Below are positions 1 through 6,491 of a stretch of 9,634 nucleotides of DNA, one piece after another. The translations under genes were made by a program, and so were the position numbers. Position 1 is the first letter of the stretch. Every line of letters begins with the position of its first letter. This DNA comes from a bacterium (lineage in GTDB: Bacteria > Desulfobacterota > DSWW01). The notes beneath the pieces are model-generated. The model saw only the letters and a program-made list of their open reading frames with translations. It was not told the DNA's origin and made no database searches. Location: assembly GCA_030609865.1 (NCBI GenBank), contig JAUWSZ010000043.1, positions 1-9,634 of the forward strand, read 5' to 3'.

Positions 1-143
1 CTCGGGCCGTGCCGAGGGCATCCGGTTCGGAGAACAGCCGTGTGTCTGTGGTGGTGCTCAAGGATCCATCTCCATTAGCAGTTAGCCGTCGGCTATTAGC
101 TCCCAACCCTTCCTCCCTGTTCGTTCGGGCGCGGGCGTGGGGC

Positions 144-172
144 CTGACCCCTGATCCCTGACCCCCGATCCC
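144..172. repeat. Heptamer tandem array, CTGAYCC type
   Basis: Four consecutive 7-base units CTGACCC, CTGATCC, CTGACCC and CCGATCC follow one another without gaps. The same unit type recurs at 6492-6518 and, inverted, at 5251-5270. The sequence just before it (GGCGTGG, GG, CCTGACCCCTGA) is almost the same as that before the 6492 copy, which points to copying of a larger module rather than chance low complexity. The array resembles in style the short heptanucleotide repeats known from cyanobacterial genomes; function is unknown. Confidence 0.7.
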
Positions 173-173
173 T

Positions 174-189
174 TGCGGCGCAAGCCGCA
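174..189 (-). terminator. GC-rich hairpin directly after the porin stop
   Basis: TGCGGC and GCCGCA form a perfect 6-bp stem around a 4-base loop, abutting the porin TAA codon at 190-192. In the porin's direction no T-run follows, so it is at best a weak or factor-dependent terminator, or a 3'-end stabilising hairpin. Confidence 0.3.
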
Positions 190-1533
190 TTAGAATTTCA
201 TTTGGAGGACCATCTGTACCCTCCACGGATCATCCAGGTTGCTGTTCTCGGACGGTACCCTGCGCAGACCGCCGTTGTTCTTCTGGTACATGATGGTCTC
301 GTAGACGAGGAGCGCCATCCAGTGCCTGTAGAACTCCCAGGCCAGGCCGCTGTTGACCAGATCGTAGCAATCATCGCCGGGCGTGACAGCATCCGTCCGG
401 TCCGGGTCGAAATGATCGTACCGCGCAAAGAGGTTCAGTTTGCGGTCGAGAACGGGCAGCTTGGTGTTCACGAAGAACGAAAAACCTTCGGTCTTCAAGG
501 CTTGATCCGTTCCCGGCACCACCCATGTTCCCGAGGCGTTGCCCCAGGTTCGTGCGTACTGGCCGGTGAAGGTGACCCATTCGTTCTGGTAGCTCAGCAT
601 CCCGAGGTTGACCCTATAATCCGGGAAGTCGCCGACAGTGCTGTGATTCCCCTCCCCGTAAAGCCCGAAGTAGTGGACCTGCAGGCCGGGAACGATGTCG
701 GGAAGAGGGCGAATGGACAGGCGATACTCGGGGACCTTGTTGTTGTTGTTCTCGGTCGCATGGTAGCCGGGCCCGTTGTAAACGCCGATGTGCCAGCTCC
801 CGTAGCGGCCTGCATAGTACTTGCTCACCTTGGTTCGGTAATTCTCGTCGAGCTGTCTGCCCAGATAGCCCCGGATGCTGACGCCCAGGTCGGCAGAATT
901 GAATGTTCCGGCCCGCTCGATGAACATCGTGCCTTGACATCGGTATGGGTTGATGTGCTCCTCGAAGTCCAGCCAGGGCATGTGCCCCATACCGACCTCT
1001 GACCTCATGCTCGTCAGGAAGCTGATGTTGGGGGGGCGGAATTCAGCGTAGAGGTACTTCAGGCGAAGTATGAAATCGGTGTGATTCTCGTCGATGAGTA
1101 CGATCTCTTCACCATCGATTTCGATCTTTTCCTGCCGTTCAAGGGTGATGTCCGGGGTGATGCGAAACGCCAGCCATGGGGTCAGTTGCTTCCTGATGAC
1201 GATGTAACCACGGGTAATCATAAATTCACTGGAGAACTCGCCACTGGAGTCGTCGCCTACCGAAAAATCGAAATAGCTCAAGGTCCCGATACTTATTCCA
1301 CTCAGAAACTTCAGGACCTTTTCTCCCGGGGTTTCCGCTTTCATGAGTTCTTCGTACTCGTCTTCCGTGATGACTCCCTTGTCGCGGAGCTTGTCCAAGA
1401 GGGGGTCTTCGCCCAGGTAGCTCGACTGTGCGTATGCGGAGGTCCAAGAGAGTGTGAAGACCAACAGAAAACAGGATACCCCCTTCGCCAACCTTCCGAT
1501 TCTTGTGGACATGTTCTCTTCCCTTTTTGACAT
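190..1533 (-). CDS. Outer-membrane porin, phosphate-porin (OprO/OprP) type
   Basis: The 447-residue product is probably a beta-barrel porin that lets phosphate or other anions cross the outer membrane. Residues about 10-35 form a signal peptide (basic start, hydrophobic core ending LSWTSAYA), with likely cleavage after Ala35. Residues 45-64 (LLDKLRDKGVITEDEYEELM) resemble the short N-terminal helical segment common in phosphate-selective porins of the O/P family. The rest alternates aromatic and polar residues, as in beta strands, and ends in Phe (LQMKF), the usual outer-membrane barrel terminus. The start at 1533 is preferred because AAGGAGG lies 10 bases upstream; the Met at 1512 with a weaker AGGGAAG is the alternative and leaves the signal peptide intact. 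A three-repeat Pho-box-like operator lies about 107 bases upstream, and pst genes are nearby, which supports a phosphate role. The barrel class is fairly sure; the substrate is inferred. Confidence 0.8.
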   Translation of the reverse strand: MSKREENMSTRIGRLAKGVSCFLLVFTLSWTSAYAQSSYLGEDPLLDKLRDKGVITEDEYEELMKAETPGEKVLKFLSGISIGTLSYFDFSVGDDSSGEFSSEFMITRGYIVIRKQLTPWLAFRITPDITLERQEKIEIDGEEIVLIDENHTDFILRLKYLYAEFRPPNISFLTSMRSEVGMGHMPWLDFEEHINPYRCQGTMFIERAGTFNSADLGVSIRGYLGRQLDENYRTKVSKYYAGRYGSWHIGVYNGPGYHATENNNNKVPEYRLSIRPLPDIVPGLQVHYFGLYGEGNHSTVGDFPDYRVNLGMLSYQNEWVTFTGQYARTWGNASGTWVVPGTDQALKTEGFSFFVNTKLPVLDRKLNLFARYDHFDPDRTDAVTPGDDCYDLVNSGLAWEFYRHWMALLVYETIMYQKNNGGLRRVPSENSNLDDPWRVQMVLQMKF

Positions 1534-1639
1534 GGGTAGTCTTTCCTCCTTTTCTGGTTTGTGGTTCTTCCGCCCGACGATCCGTGCGCATCCGGGCTAC
1601 GGTTGACTCAAAGGTATACCAAGTCCTTTGCAAAGAAGC

Positions 1640-1668
1640 ATTAAGGAAATCTTAAGTTCTTGTTAAGA
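1640..1668 (-). promoter_or_regulatory. Pho-box-like operator for the porin (three 11-bp repeats)
   Basis: Read on the porin's strand, three heptamers TCTTAAC, ACTTAAG and CCTTAAT (plus coordinates 1662-1668, 1651-1657, 1640-1646) are separated by exactly 4 bases, so TTAA recurs every 11 bp. Direct 7-bp repeats with 4-bp spacers on one helix face are the known architecture of PhoB/PhoP binding sites, and TTAAC-like cores resemble the Bacillus PhoP core TTAACA. The pstS operator at 3079-3118 has the same core and phase. A possible -10 (TATACC, 1618-1613) lies 21 bases further on, weak. Binding by a PhoB homologue is inference. Confidence 0.65.
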
Positions 1669-1731
1669 AGGCTTCCTTTCCGCAGACCCTCCGATGATCG
1701 CTTGATCCGAGTCTCCGGAGGCGACCTGAAC

Positions 1732-1761
1732 TTGACACACAACGATGCGTTTCCCTATTCT
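1732..1761 (+). promoter_or_regulatory. Sigma-70-like promoter for the glycosyltransferase
   Basis: A perfect -35 hexamer TTGACA at 1732-1737 is followed after 18 bases by TATTCT at 1756-1761 (four of six matches to TATAAT). This would start transcription near 1768, about 50 bases before the glycosyltransferase start codon. It points away from the porin, so the region 1534-1820 is a divergent promoter region. Confidence 0.55.
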
Positions 1762-1820
1762 ATTTCGGTGCTTAGAGATTTTCAGTCCGCCCTCTTACCA
1801 TTCTCCATGGTTGACCGCCC

Positions 1821-3056
1821 ATGAAGATCGAATTCCAACGCAAAGTTGATCGCATATTCGGGAAGTTGATCTGCCGGGTCCTTTCCGTTTTCTATCGAAA
1901 AGACAGGACGCTTCATCCCGACCATGCCCCGCAACGGATACTGATCATCCTTCTGTCCGAGATGGGCAGTCTCGTTTTGGCCTACCCGATGTTCTCGCAC
2001 CTCAAAAAGAAATTCCCGGGCGTATCCCTTCATGTTCTCCTGTTCGAGAAGAACAGAGAGTGCCTGGAGATCCTGGATGTCCTTCCGTCTGAGAACATAC
2101 TTTCGATAAACGACAAGTCCTTTGGGCAGTTCGTCAAGAGCTGCCTCCTGGCGCTGATCAGGATGCGTAAGCAGAGATTCGATGTGGTCATTGATTGCGA
2201 GCTGTTTGCGAGGATCAGCAGCATCTACTCCATGTTGAGTGGAGCGCCCCTGCGTGTCGGATTTCATCCCCACACGCAGGAAGGACTCTACCGCGGGGAC
2301 TTCATCAATCGGCCTGTACTCTACAATCCCTACCACCATATATCCCAGCAGTTTCTGACTCTCGCTGAGGCGATTGACTCCCCGACGGTCCCCAGGGCGA
2401 AACGCCGGATGATGGCGCAGGAGGAGCTGGAAGCCCCGGCGATCCCCTTCGGGCAGGATGAAATGGAGCGTATGAGGGAGCGAGTGGCGGATGATTTTTC
2501 TCGGATCCTCGGAAAGGAGCTGGTACTGATCTACCCGAGTGGAGGGATCCTTCCGATTCGGGCTTGGCCACTGGACTCTTATTGCCGTCTCGCCAAGGCC
2601 TTGCTCTCAGAGGGATACGCTGTCGGGGTGATTGGTCTGGCAGAGGACCGTCCCCTTGCCGGTCAAATCTTGTCCTTCTGCGGCGAGGCGAGCTGCATCG
2701 ATCTCGCGGGGTACACGAAAACGATCCGCGAGCTGATGATTCTGTTCCATTTTTCCTCTCTTCTGATAACGAATGACGGGGGGCCTGTACATTTTGCCTC
2801 CATGACCCCCATTCCGACCATCGCCTTCTTCGGCCCGGAGTCGCCTGCCCTGTACGCAAGCCTGGACCGGGAAGCGGTGAACTACTTTCTGGGGATTTCC
2901 TGCTCGCCCTGCCTCACCGCCTACAATCACCGCAACTCCCCGTGCGACGGCGACAACGCCTGTCTGAAGGAGATCCGCCCGGAAGAGGTCCTCGAGAAGG
3001 CGCTCGAGATTCTCCGGAGCGAAAAGAGGACAAGGGCCAGAGCGCTTGCCGGCTGA
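1821..3056 (+). CDS. GT9-family glycosyltransferase (heptosyltransferase-like)
   Basis: The 411-residue product is a GT-B fold glycosyltransferase of family 9, which in characterised members transfers heptose from ADP-heptose to lipopolysaccharide core on the inner face of the cytoplasmic membrane. The N-terminal domain starts at residue 39 with RILIILLSEMGSLVLAYP, matching the usual ILI...GD...P opening. The second domain has the expected YPSGG...RAWP (239-250) and the family signature TNDGGPVHFASM (317-328) followed by FFGPESP. The Asp that normally follows Gly in the first motif is Ser50. Cys361, Cys364, Cys375 and Cys381 form a cluster near the C-terminus, as in many GT9 members. An in-frame stop at 1812 makes ATG 1821 the first possible start; no clear Shine-Dalgarno precedes it. 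The acceptor sugar cannot be told. It sits between two Pho-type operators but has its own promoter. Confidence 0.85.
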   Translation: MKIEFQRKVDRIFGKLICRVLSVFYRKDRTLHPDHAPQRILIILLSEMGSLVLAYPMFSHLKKKFPGVSLHVLLFEKNRECLEILDVLPSENILSINDKSFGQFVKSCLLALIRMRKQRFDVVIDCELFARISSIYSMLSGAPLRVGFHPHTQEGLYRGDFINRPVLYNPYHHISQQFLTLAEAIDSPTVPRAKRRMMAQEELEAPAIPFGQDEMERMRERVADDFSRILGKELVLIYPSGGILPIRAWPLDSYCRLAKALLSEGYAVGVIGLAEDRPLAGQILSFCGEASCIDLAGYTKTIRELMILFHFSSLLITNDGGPVHFASMTPIPTIAFFGPESPALYASLDREAVNYFLGISCSPCLTAYNHRNSPCDGDNACLKEIRPEEVLEKALEILRSEKRTRARALAG

Positions 3057-3078
3057 GACCTGTTCTTCCACCAGACTG

Positions 3079-3118
3079 GGTTAACGCAAGGTTCACGGGT
3101 GGTTAACAATTCCTTAAC
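3079..3118 (+). promoter_or_regulatory. Pho-box-like operator for pstSCA (four 11-bp repeats)
   Basis: Four heptamers, GGTTAAC (3079-3085), GGTTCAC (3090-3096), GGTTAAC (3101-3107) and CCTTAAC (3112-3118), are each separated by 4 bases, giving an exact 11-bp period over 40 bp. This is the direct-repeat layout of PhoB/PhoP operators, and three of the four units share TTAAC. A candidate -10, CATAGT at 3122-3127, follows closely but is weak and nearer than in E. coli phoA. Its location upstream of pstS, the classic Pho regulon gene, and the matching operator at the porin make phosphate control the best reading. The start codon of pstS is about 265 bases away, so a long leader is implied. Confidence 0.75.
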
Positions 3119-3200
3119 ATTCATAGTCTACGTTGGTGTTCCCGGCAAGGAGGTGCGGATCCGGTGTCCGCGCTGTGAGCAGGCCGGAGGAATCGCAAAT

Positions 3201-3355
3201 CGGGGTCAGGCACTCACGGGCTGTTGCCCAAGTCCGCTAGCTGGCAACAACAATGGGGTTCGGGGACAGGCACTGATCTCCTTCAGGCAAACACCAAAGA
3301 CAACAGAGATCGGTGCCTGTCCCCGAACTCAAGACCCCCGTAAGTGGCTGACCCC
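3201..3355. repeat. REP-like palindromic element in the pstS leader
   Basis: The core is a 26-base inverted repeat: left arm 3256-3281, right arm 3305-3330, 23 of 26 positions complementary (25 of 26 as RNA with two G-U pairs), loop 23 bases. Each arm contains GGGGACAGGCAC or its complement. A diverged direct copy, CGGGGTCAGGCACT at 3201-3214, lies to the left, and GGGGTCAG (3202-3209) pairs perfectly with CTGACCCC (3348-3355), giving a nested outer pair. A smaller hairpin (TGTTGCC 3222-3228, GGCAACA 3243-3249) lies between. From memory, such GGGGACAGGCAC palindromes recur in many proteobacterial genomes as REP-type elements; no transposase is present here. Confidence 0.7.
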
Positions 3356-3384
3356 ACTGATGCAGAGAAAGAGGAGAAAAAAAG

Positions 3385-4197
3385 ATGAGCCCCAAACCCC
3401 TTATGATCGTCCTTCTGCTGGTTGCGTTTGCGGTCCCTCCCGTTTGGGCGGGAAACATCGTGATCAAAGGCTCCACCACGGTCCTCCCGATCGCCCAGAA
3501 GGTGGCTGAGGCCTACATGAAGGACAACCCGGAGGTGCGGATTTCCATTTCCGGTGGCGGATCGGGCAATGGGATCAGGGCCCTCATCGACGGCATGACC
3601 GACATTGCCGACAGCTCCCGGTTCATCAAGGACAAGGAAGTGAAACAGGCCGTGGAAAACGGCGAGTATCCCGTGCCCTTTGCCGTTGCCTACGACTGCA
3701 TCGTTCCGGCCGTACACCCGAGCAATTCCGTGGAAAACATCAGCATGGACCAGCTGAAGGCCGTGTACCAGGGGCAGATCAAGAACTGGAAGGAAATGGG
3801 CGGTCCGGATCTGAAGATCGCGGTCATCTCACGGGACACCTCCTCGGGCACGTACGAGGTGTGGGAGAAGATCGTCATGAGGAAGGAGAGGGTCTACCCT
3901 GGGGCTCTCTTGCAGGCATCCAACGGTGCGGTTGCCCAGGCCGTATCCAAGAACAAGAACGCGATCGGGTACATCGGCATCGGCTACGTGAATGAAAACG
4001 TGAAGGTCTTGACCGTGAACGGCGTCGAGGGCACAGCGGAAACGACCCTGAACGGAAAGTTCCCGATCAGCCGGCCCCTTTACATGTTCACACGGGGCTG
4101 GCCAACAGGGGATACGCTCAACTTCATCAACTACGTCCTCCATCCGGACAAGGGCCAGACACTCGTGGGTTCGGCCGGCTACGTGCCTCTGTATTGA
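3385..4197 (+). CDS. pstS: PstS, periplasmic phosphate-binding protein
   Basis: The 270-residue product binds inorganic phosphate in the periplasm and delivers it to the PstCA channel of the high-affinity ABC importer. A signal peptide covers residues 1-22 (MSPKPLMIVLLLVAF, then VPPVWA). The mature protein opens with IVIKGSTTVLPIA (25-37), where GST is the first phosphate-binding loop. SGGGSGNGI (56-64), ADSSR (75-79) and SRDTSSGTYEVW (149-160) are the remaining ligand loops typical of the family. It is the short PstS form, without insertions. GAGGAG at 3371-3376, 8 bases before the ATG, fixes the start. It is the first gene of pstS-pstC-pstA and lies downstream of the four-repeat Pho-box-like operator and the REP-like leader element. 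The identification is firm. Confidence 0.95.
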   Translation: MSPKPLMIVLLLVAFAVPPVWAGNIVIKGSTTVLPIAQKVAEAYMKDNPEVRISISGGGSGNGIRALIDGMTDIADSSRFIKDKEVKQAVENGEYPVPFAVAYDCIVPAVHPSNSVENISMDQLKAVYQGQIKNWKEMGGPDLKIAVISRDTSSGTYEVWEKIVMRKERVYPGALLQASNGAVAQAVSKNKNAIGYIGIGYVNENVKVLTVNGVEGTAETTLNGKFPISRPLYMFTRGWPTGDTLNFINYVLHPDKGQTLVGSAGYVPLY

Positions 4198-4294
4198 TGG
4201 CGCGGCTGAACTTGGCACTTATGGGTTGCCGTTGCAGCCTGCCGCCGCGCAGGTGAAAGGGTAAAGGTAAAAGGGTCAAGAGAAGTGGAACGAC

Positions 4295-4317
4295 GCTGAC
4301 GGCCGTCTGTCGTCAGC
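4295..4317 (+). other. Intercistronic hairpin between pstS and pstC
   Basis: GCTGACG (4295-4301) and CGTCAGC (4311-4317) pair perfectly over 7 bp with a 9-base loop, ending 19 bases before the pstC start. A second small stem (CCTGC 4238-4242, GCAGG 4249-4253) lies upstream in the same 139-base gap. There is no T-run, so they look less like a terminator than like mRNA structures that could lower expression of pstC relative to pstS, as is common when a binding protein must exceed its transporter. That role is inference. Confidence 0.45.
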
Positions 4318-4336
4318 CTCGGAGTGTGGGAAACGG

Positions 4337-5230
4337 ATGCTAGCCTTACGTCAGAGAAAGGAATGGGGAATCCGTTCCGTCTTTTTCTGTGTTGCCCTGG
4401 CTTCGATCACGATCCTCGTCCTGATTGTCGTCTTCCTTTTCGCCGAGGGGCTGCCTATCTTCAAGCATGTTTCCGTGAAGGATTTCCTGTTCGGCAGGTA
4501 CTGGTACCCCACGGCAGATCCCCCGGATTTTGGGATTTTCCCGCTCATCACAGCTTCCATCGCGGTCACCCTGATCTCGGCCTTCTTCTCGATTCCCCTC
4601 GGAGTGATGACAGCCATCTATCTGGCGGAGATCGCAACCCCGAGAGTGCGAGAGTGGGTCAAGCCCATCGTAGAACTCCTGGCCGCCCTCCCCTCGGTCG
4701 TAATCGGGTTCTTTGGAATGGTCGTGGTAGCGCCTTTTCTTCAGGAGGTGTTCGACATTGCGACAGGCCTGAACCTCTTCAACGCGTCCGTGATGCTTGC
4801 CTTCATGTCGATTCCTACGATCACGAGTATCTCGGAAGACGCCATCTACAGCGTTCCCGTGGAACTGAAGGAGGCGTCTCTCGCGGTGGGAGCGAACCAC
4901 TGGCAGACCATCTCCCGGGTGATCGTGCCTGCCTCCCTGTCCGGGATCAGCACTGCCGTCATCCTGGGCATGTCCCGTGCCATAGGCGAAACCATGGTCG
5001 TGCTCATGGTGGCCGGGGGGGCGACGCTCGTGCCTTCTTCGCTGTTTGATCCCGTGAGACCGATGCCGGCGAGTATCGCGGCAGAGATGGCCGAGGCCCC
5101 GTTTCGAGGCGAACATTACCATGCCTTGTTTGCTACCGGCGTTGTTCTGTTCATGTTTACGCTGCTCTTCAACCTCGTTGCAGACCACTATGCGCAGAAG
5201 TACAAGCAAGTGGGAGCGGCCACACTATGA
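4337..5230 (+). CDS. pstC: PstC, phosphate ABC transporter permease
   Basis: The 297-residue inner-membrane protein forms half of the phosphate translocation pore. A first membrane helix spans about residues 14-36, and four or five further hydrophobic segments follow (about 68-95, 112-135, 147-165, 204-228, 262-282), the usual six-helix pattern. The cytoplasmic EAA loop that docks to the ATPase PstB is clear: VELKEASLAVGANHWQTI (175-192), followed by VPASLSGISTAVILGMSRAIGET. The GET triplet at 217-219 marks the Pst permease family. It follows pstS after 139 bases and precedes pstA by 89 bases. The ribosome site is poor (GGAG 12 bases upstream), consistent with lower expression than pstS. Length is normal. 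Confidence 0.93.
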   Translation: MLALRQRKEWGIRSVFFCVALASITILVLIVVFLFAEGLPIFKHVSVKDFLFGRYWYPTADPPDFGIFPLITASIAVTLISAFFSIPLGVMTAIYLAEIATPRVREWVKPIVELLAALPSVVIGFFGMVVVAPFLQEVFDIATGLNLFNASVMLAFMSIPTITSISEDAIYSVPVELKEASLAVGANHWQTISRVIVPASLSGISTAVILGMSRAIGETMVVLMVAGGATLVPSSLFDPVRPMPASIAAEMAEAPFRGEHYHALFATGVVLFMFTLLFNLVADHYAQKYKQVGAATL

Positions 5231-5250
5231 AGGCCAAAGGCGCAAGGATT

Positions 5251-5270
5251 CAGGGATCAGGGATTAGTCC
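5251..5270. repeat. Heptamer array inside the pstC-pstA spacer
   Basis: Read on the minus strand the stretch gives TAATCCC and TGATCCC followed by the partial unit TGAATC. It combines the TAAT-type units found at the pstA/kinase junction and the TGAYCCC-type units found at 144-172 and 6492-6518, linking both into one degenerate heptamer family. The array accounts for part of the unusually long 89-base gap between two genes that normally abut. I see no other feature in that gap apart from the pstA ribosome site. Confidence 0.55.
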
Positions 5271-5319
5271 CCGCCCCAGCCTGCCAAGTTGAACTTCAGT
5301 CAATGTCAATCGAGGGAGC

Positions 5320-6270
5320 ATGGATGCCTTGAGGGAAGACTTTGACAGGCCTGTCGGCGTGGAAGGCGGGAAGATAAAGATGGGTGCTGCAAAGGGGAAG
5401 GTGCCGCCCGTGCGGCGCGACAGGACGAGGCGTCGCATCGTACAGGGAATCATGTTCGGGCTGTTCCGGGGCGCAGCGGCCCTGAACGCTACCGTATTGC
5501 TTGTGGTTGTCTCTTTTCTTGTTGCGAAAGGCTGGAGGGCGATCAACTGGGGGTTTCTTACGCAGCCCCCGGTCGATGCAATGACCAAAGGCGGAATCCT
5601 TCCGTGCATCGTGGGCACCCTGTGCCTCAGCCTGGGAGCGATCCTGGTGGCTTTCCCGATCGGGGTTGCCTCTGCTGTCTATCTTCACGAATACGCGCGG
5701 CCCGGCCGAACGATTCGTGTGATTCGGCTCGGCATCAACAACCTGGCAGGGGTCCCGTCGGTCGTGTTCGGGCTCTTCGGGCTGGCTTTCTTCGTCATCT
5801 GCCTGAGGATGGGGGTCAGCATCCTGGCCGGAGCGCTCACCCTGGGTGCGATGACTCTTCCGGTGATCATCGGGGCGTCGGAAGAGGCCCTGCGTGCTGT
5901 TCCCCAGTCCTATCGAGAGGCCTCTCTGGCCCTTGGGGCCTCGCGATGGCAAACCATATACCGGGCGGTTCTGCCGGCTGCTCTGCCCGGGATTCTGACC
6001 GGTGCCATCCTGGGGATCAGCAGGGCTGCGGGGGAGACGGCGCCGATCATGTTCACGGCAGCGGTCTTCTTCACCCCGGATCTCCCTTCGTCGATCTACG
6101 ACGAGATCATGGCCCTTCCGTATCACATCTATGTCCTCGCCACGGCAGGCACGGAGATCGAGAAGACCCGCGACATCCAGTACGGGACCGCCCTCGTGCT
6201 GATCGCCCTCGTTCTCGGCATGAACCTTGTGGCGATTGTTTATCGTTCGCGCCTCCGCAGGCGGTTCTAG
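5320..6270 (+). CDS. pstA: PstA, phosphate ABC transporter permease
   Basis: The 316-residue protein is the second half of the inner-membrane phosphate channel. A basic cytoplasmic N-terminus (about residues 18-45, many Arg and Lys) precedes the first helix (about 48-70). NNLAGVPSVVFGLFGLAF (140-157) and the EAA loop SYREASLALGASRWQTIY (197-214) are characteristic, and AGETAPIMFTAA (237-248) is the PstA form of the GET motif. The chosen start has GAGG only 4 bases upstream, which is tight; the in-frame Met21 at 5380 is a possible alternative that keeps all helices. The gene ends in TAG, the only full-length gene in the window to do so. No pstB or phoU follows: the next gene is convergent. The ATPase must be encoded elsewhere. 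Confidence 0.93.
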   Translation: MDALREDFDRPVGVEGGKIKMGAAKGKVPPVRRDRTRRRIVQGIMFGLFRGAAALNATVLLVVVSFLVAKGWRAINWGFLTQPPVDAMTKGGILPCIVGTLCLSLGAILVAFPIGVASAVYLHEYARPGRTIRVIRLGINNLAGVPSVVFGLFGLAFFVICLRMGVSILAGALTLGAMTLPVIIGASEEALRAVPQSYREASLALGASRWQTIYRAVLPAALPGILTGAILGISRAAGETAPIMFTAAVFFTPDLPSSIYDEIMALPYHIYVLATAGTEIEKTRDIQYGTALVLIALVLGMNLVAIVYRSRLRRRF

Positions 6271-6304
6271 CTGTCTCTCGTTTCCGTGCCCGTGCCCGTT
6301 TTTT

Positions 6305-6413
6305 GGTATTAGGTATTAGGTATAAGGTATTAGCTCCCAGCCTATCCCTCCCGGAAGAATGCGCGCCATGGGGCGGGGGGTGGGCTAATACCTAATGCCT
6401 AATACCCAATACC
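6305..6413. repeat. Inverted pair of heptamer arrays at the convergent pstA/kinase junction
   Basis: Left: GGTATTA, GGTATTA, GGTATAA, GGTATTA (6305-6332). Right: TAATACC, TAATGCC, TAATACC, CAATACC (6386-6413). The 30-base arms 6305-6334 and 6384-6413 are complementary at 27 positions around a 49-base GC-rich loop. A T6 run (6299-6304) just precedes the left arm. Its place between converging genes would suit a two-way transcription barrier, but the arms are AT-rich and the loop long, so that role is uncertain. Two more degenerate heptamers (6428-6441) and a GAC/GAG trinucleotide run (6445-6465) fill the rest of this 250-base gap. Confidence 0.7.
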
Positions 6414-6491
6414 TAGAGAGCTTGAGTGGCTAACAGCCAACTTCGAGGACGACGACGAGGACGAGCGAGAACAACTTGGGGGTGGCGTGGC

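Larger units (their letters stand above)
1..189. other. Non-coding stretch at the left edge with period-7 repeats
   Basis: I see no convincing gene here. One plus-strand frame stays open from the window edge to about position 162, so the C-terminal tail of an upstream gene cannot be excluded, but its translation is not recognisable. Positions 74-101 read as four 7-base units (ATTAGCA, GTTAGCC, GTCGGCT, ATTAGCT), and the stretch after them resembles the centre of the pstA/kinase junction (both carry TATTAGCTCCCA or nearly so). A second heptamer array follows at 144-172. This gap therefore belongs to the same repeat-rich intergenic class found elsewhere in the window. Confidence 0.5.

Noticed and set aside
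202..1002. 266-codon open frame on the plus strand opposite the porin
   Set aside because: It lies wholly antisense to a porin with signal peptide, ribosome site and C-terminal Phe. Its translation has no recognisable domain and looks like a shadow of GC-rich coding sequence.
1807..1824. Five-codon frame ATG GTT GAC CGC CCA TGA overlapping the glycosyltransferase start
   Set aside because: It has no ribosome site and is too short to support; a coupling leader is possible but nothing beyond the overlap indicates it.
3099..3509. 136-codon plus-strand frame spanning the Pho operator, REP-like element and start of pstS
   Set aside because: Its GTG start lies inside the operator, it has no ribosome site there, it passes through a palindromic element and overlaps the pstS signal peptide in another frame.
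4346..5209. 287-codon open frame on the minus strand opposite pstC
   Set aside because: The translation is extremely rich in Arg, His, Asp and Glu, typical of an antisense shadow of a hydrophobic membrane protein; pstC itself is unmistakable.
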